The notes beneath the pieces were generated by a model that made no database searches, had not been told where the DNA came from, and saw only the letters and a list, made by a program, of their open reading frames with translations. A program made the translations under genes and the position numbers. Below, piece by piece: positions 7,472 to 8,646 of a stretch of DNA of 8,646 bases. Every line of letters begins with the position of its first letter. Within the stretch, counting starts at the first letter, position 1. The DNA lies in assembly GCA_024762735.1 (NCBI GenBank), contig JANTGU010000081.1:1-8646 (forward strand), in the 5' to 3' direction. The stretch is from Bacteroidales bacterium (lineage in GTDB: Bacteria > Bacteroidota > Bacteroidia > Bacteroidales > F082).

Positions 7472-8585
7472 GCCATTAAAAATATTGATGAGTGGCGGCG
7501 GTACCGGCGGACATATCTTTCCTGCCATCGCCATTGCCAACAAGCTAAAGGAACACTTTCCTGATGCTGACATTCTATTTGTTGGCGCGAAGGGAAGAAT
7601 GGAGATGGAAAAGGTTCCCAGGGCCGGCTATCCCATTAGGGGACTAAGGATTAGCGGATTTCAGCGGAAGCTCACCATCGACAACCTCTCCTTTCCTTTT
7701 AAACTTATCAGCAGCTTGTGGCAGGCTCGGAAAATTGTGAAACGGTTTAAACCCGATATCGCCATCGGAACCGGCGGGTACGCCAGTGGACCGTTGCTTT
7801 ACATGGCCTCACGCCGGAATATTCCAACGCTTATTTTGGAACAGAACTCCTATCCGGGGGTAACCAATAAAATATTAGGAAAACGAGCCCATGCCATCTG
7901 CGTGGCCTACGAGGGAATGGAACGCTATTTTCCTGCTTCCAAACTGGTGATAACCGGCGCTCCCATCCGAAAGGAGATATTAAACCTGAAAGTCACTCGC
8001 GAGGAAGGATTAAAACATTTTGGCCTTAAACCAGACCTGCCTGTATTGCTGATTATCGGCGGTAGCCAGGGCGCCAGGGGCATCAATCAGGCCATTCTGG
8101 ATAACCTTGAAAAACTTGCTGCCCTAAACATTCAAATGCTATGGCAAACCGGCACCTATTCCTTTGAGAAGGCGAAAAAAGCGGAAGAGCAAAGTCCCTT
8201 TAGCCATCAGATTCATGTGACCGATTTTATCTACGAAATGGACAAGGCTTACGCCGCTGCCGATTTATTGATTTCAAGAGCAGGCGCCATTGCCATTGCC
8301 GAAATCGTAGCCGTGGGCAAACCGGCCATCTTTATCCCGTTGCCGTCGGCAGCCGAAGATCATCAGACTAAAAACGCCCTATCCCTTTCTGAGAAAGGAG
8401 CAGGCATATTGCTTCGGGAAGCCGAAGCAAAAACTAAAATCGTGAAGGAAGTTAAAGAGCTGATAGCATCAGATAAAAAACGAACGGACATCATCAACCA
8501 CCTGAAAGCTTTCAGAACTGATGATGCCACCGAAAATATTGTAAAAGAGGTGAAGAAGTTGTTACCACAGGATTACAAATCCTGA
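7464..8585 (+). CDS. murG: UDP-N-acetylglucosamine--N-acetylmuramyl-(pentapeptide) pyrophosphoryl-undecaprenol N-acetylglucosamine transferase
   Basis: Membrane-associated GT-B (GT28) glycosyltransferase on the cytoplasmic face that adds GlcNAc to lipid I, producing the lipid II used by FtsW. The 373 residues are close to the family's length. The N-terminal domain has the glycine-rich loop SGGGTGGHIFPA (10-21) with conserved His17, a second glycine loop GTGGYASGP (102-110), and EQNSYPG (126-132) with Asn128. The C-terminal domain has the third loop GGSQGARGIN (199-208). The UDP-GlcNAc-binding segment SRAGAIAIAE (271-280) includes Glu280, and AEDHQTKNA (297-305) aligns with the donor-site D/RQxxNA stretch of E. 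coli MurG. The start overlaps ftsW by 8 nt, is served by AAGGAGG, and places the first glycine loop at residue 10, as in homologues. It is the last complete gene here; murC would be expected next but does not begin within the 61 bases that remain. Confidence 0.96.
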   Translation: MSKPLKILMSGGGTGGHIFPAIAIANKLKEHFPDADILFVGAKGRMEMEKVPRAGYPIRGLRISGFQRKLTIDNLSFPFKLISSLWQARKIVKRFKPDIAIGTGGYASGPLLYMASRRNIPTLILEQNSYPGVTNKILGKRAHAICVAYEGMERYFPASKLVITGAPIRKEILNLKVTREEGLKHFGLKPDLPVLLIIGGSQGARGINQAILDNLEKLAALNIQMLWQTGTYSFEKAKKAEEQSPFSHQIHVTDFIYEMDKAYAAADLLISRAGAIAIAEIVAVGKPAIFIPLPSAAEDHQTKNALSLSEKGAGILLREAEAKTKIVKEVKELIASDKKRTDIINHLKAFRTDDATENIVKEVKKLLPQDYKS

Positions 8586-8607
8586 ATTATGAAAAGATAA
8601 ATAGAAA

Positions 8608-8646
8608 CCCTGAAAGGGAGGTAATATAAATAGCCCGGGGCTAAAC
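8608..8646 (+). repeat. Possible REP-like palindromic element, truncated by window end
   Basis: Two small inverted repeats stand in tandem 22 nt after murG: CCCT-GAA-AGGG (8608-8618) and TAGCCC-G-GGGCTA (8631-8643), separated by an AT-rich spacer. The G/C-rich blocks contrast with the A-rich spacer around them. From memory, dispersed extragenic palindromes in Bacteroidota genomes, some tied to IS200-like (RAYT) transposases, begin with a similar CCCTGAAAGGG block followed by a CCCGGGG-type stem whose other half lies about 10-20 nt on. The second half would lie outside this window. Alternatives are a weak terminator whose stem continues beyond the end, or chance palindromes. Boundaries and identity are uncertain. 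Confidence 0.4.

Noticed and set aside
8589..8600. ATG followed by three codons and a stop just after murG
   Set aside because: Met-Lys-Arg-stop is too short to call a gene and has no context supporting a leader peptide.
8616..8622. GGGAGGT as a ribosome binding site for the next gene
   Set aside because: No ATG, GTG or TTG occurs at a usable distance before the window ends, and the bases form part of a small inverted repeat, which explains them better.

Overview
The window is a stretch of the division and cell-wall (dcw) gene cluster of a bacterium that is almost certainly a member of the Bacteroidota, probably Bacteroidales or Marinilabiliales-like. The evidence is the gene order, with murE directly followed by mraY and no murF between them; a short FtsL-like protein ahead of a division transpeptidase that carries a C-terminal PASTA domain; a MraY of 413 residues with an enlarged loop; and an FtsW with the NLFPVTGQPLPLISMGGTS type of signature. 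The placement rests on recall of family features, not on a database search.

Layout, all on the + strand: the 3' end of an ftsL-like gene (2-118), ftsI (115-2232), murE (2234-3691), mraY (3696-4937), murD (4941-6287), ftsW (6287-7471) and murG (7464-8585). Junctions are 4-nt overlap, 1-nt gap, 4-nt gap, 3-nt gap, 1-nt overlap and 8-nt overlap. This leaves no room for internal terminators between genes and points to one translationally coupled transcript whose promoter lies upstream of the window. I saw no convincing promoter or Rho-independent terminator inside it. The only non-coding stretch is the last 61 bases.

The genes form one pathway. MurD and MurE add D-Glu and meso-diaminopimelate to the cytoplasmic UDP-MurNAc peptide. 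MraY moves the phospho-MurNAc-pentapeptide onto undecaprenyl phosphate (lipid I), and MurG adds GlcNAc to make lipid II. FtsW polymerises lipid II into glycan at the division site and FtsI crosslinks it. The FtsL-like protein belongs to the same divisome module. All catalytic motifs that I checked are intact and no gene looks broken.

This is a conserved housekeeping region, and I do not find a new biological system in it. The best item for a second look is the 3' edge: right after murG, where murC would be expected in this phylum, the sequence changes to a short palindrome-rich stretch (8608-8643). It looks like the beginning of a dispersed REP-like element cut by the window end. Smaller points are the extra loop in MraY, the divergent SEDS motifs in FtsW, a possible degenerate second PASTA-like segment in FtsI, and a strong Shine-Dalgarno motif for murG embedded in the acidic tail codons of ftsW.
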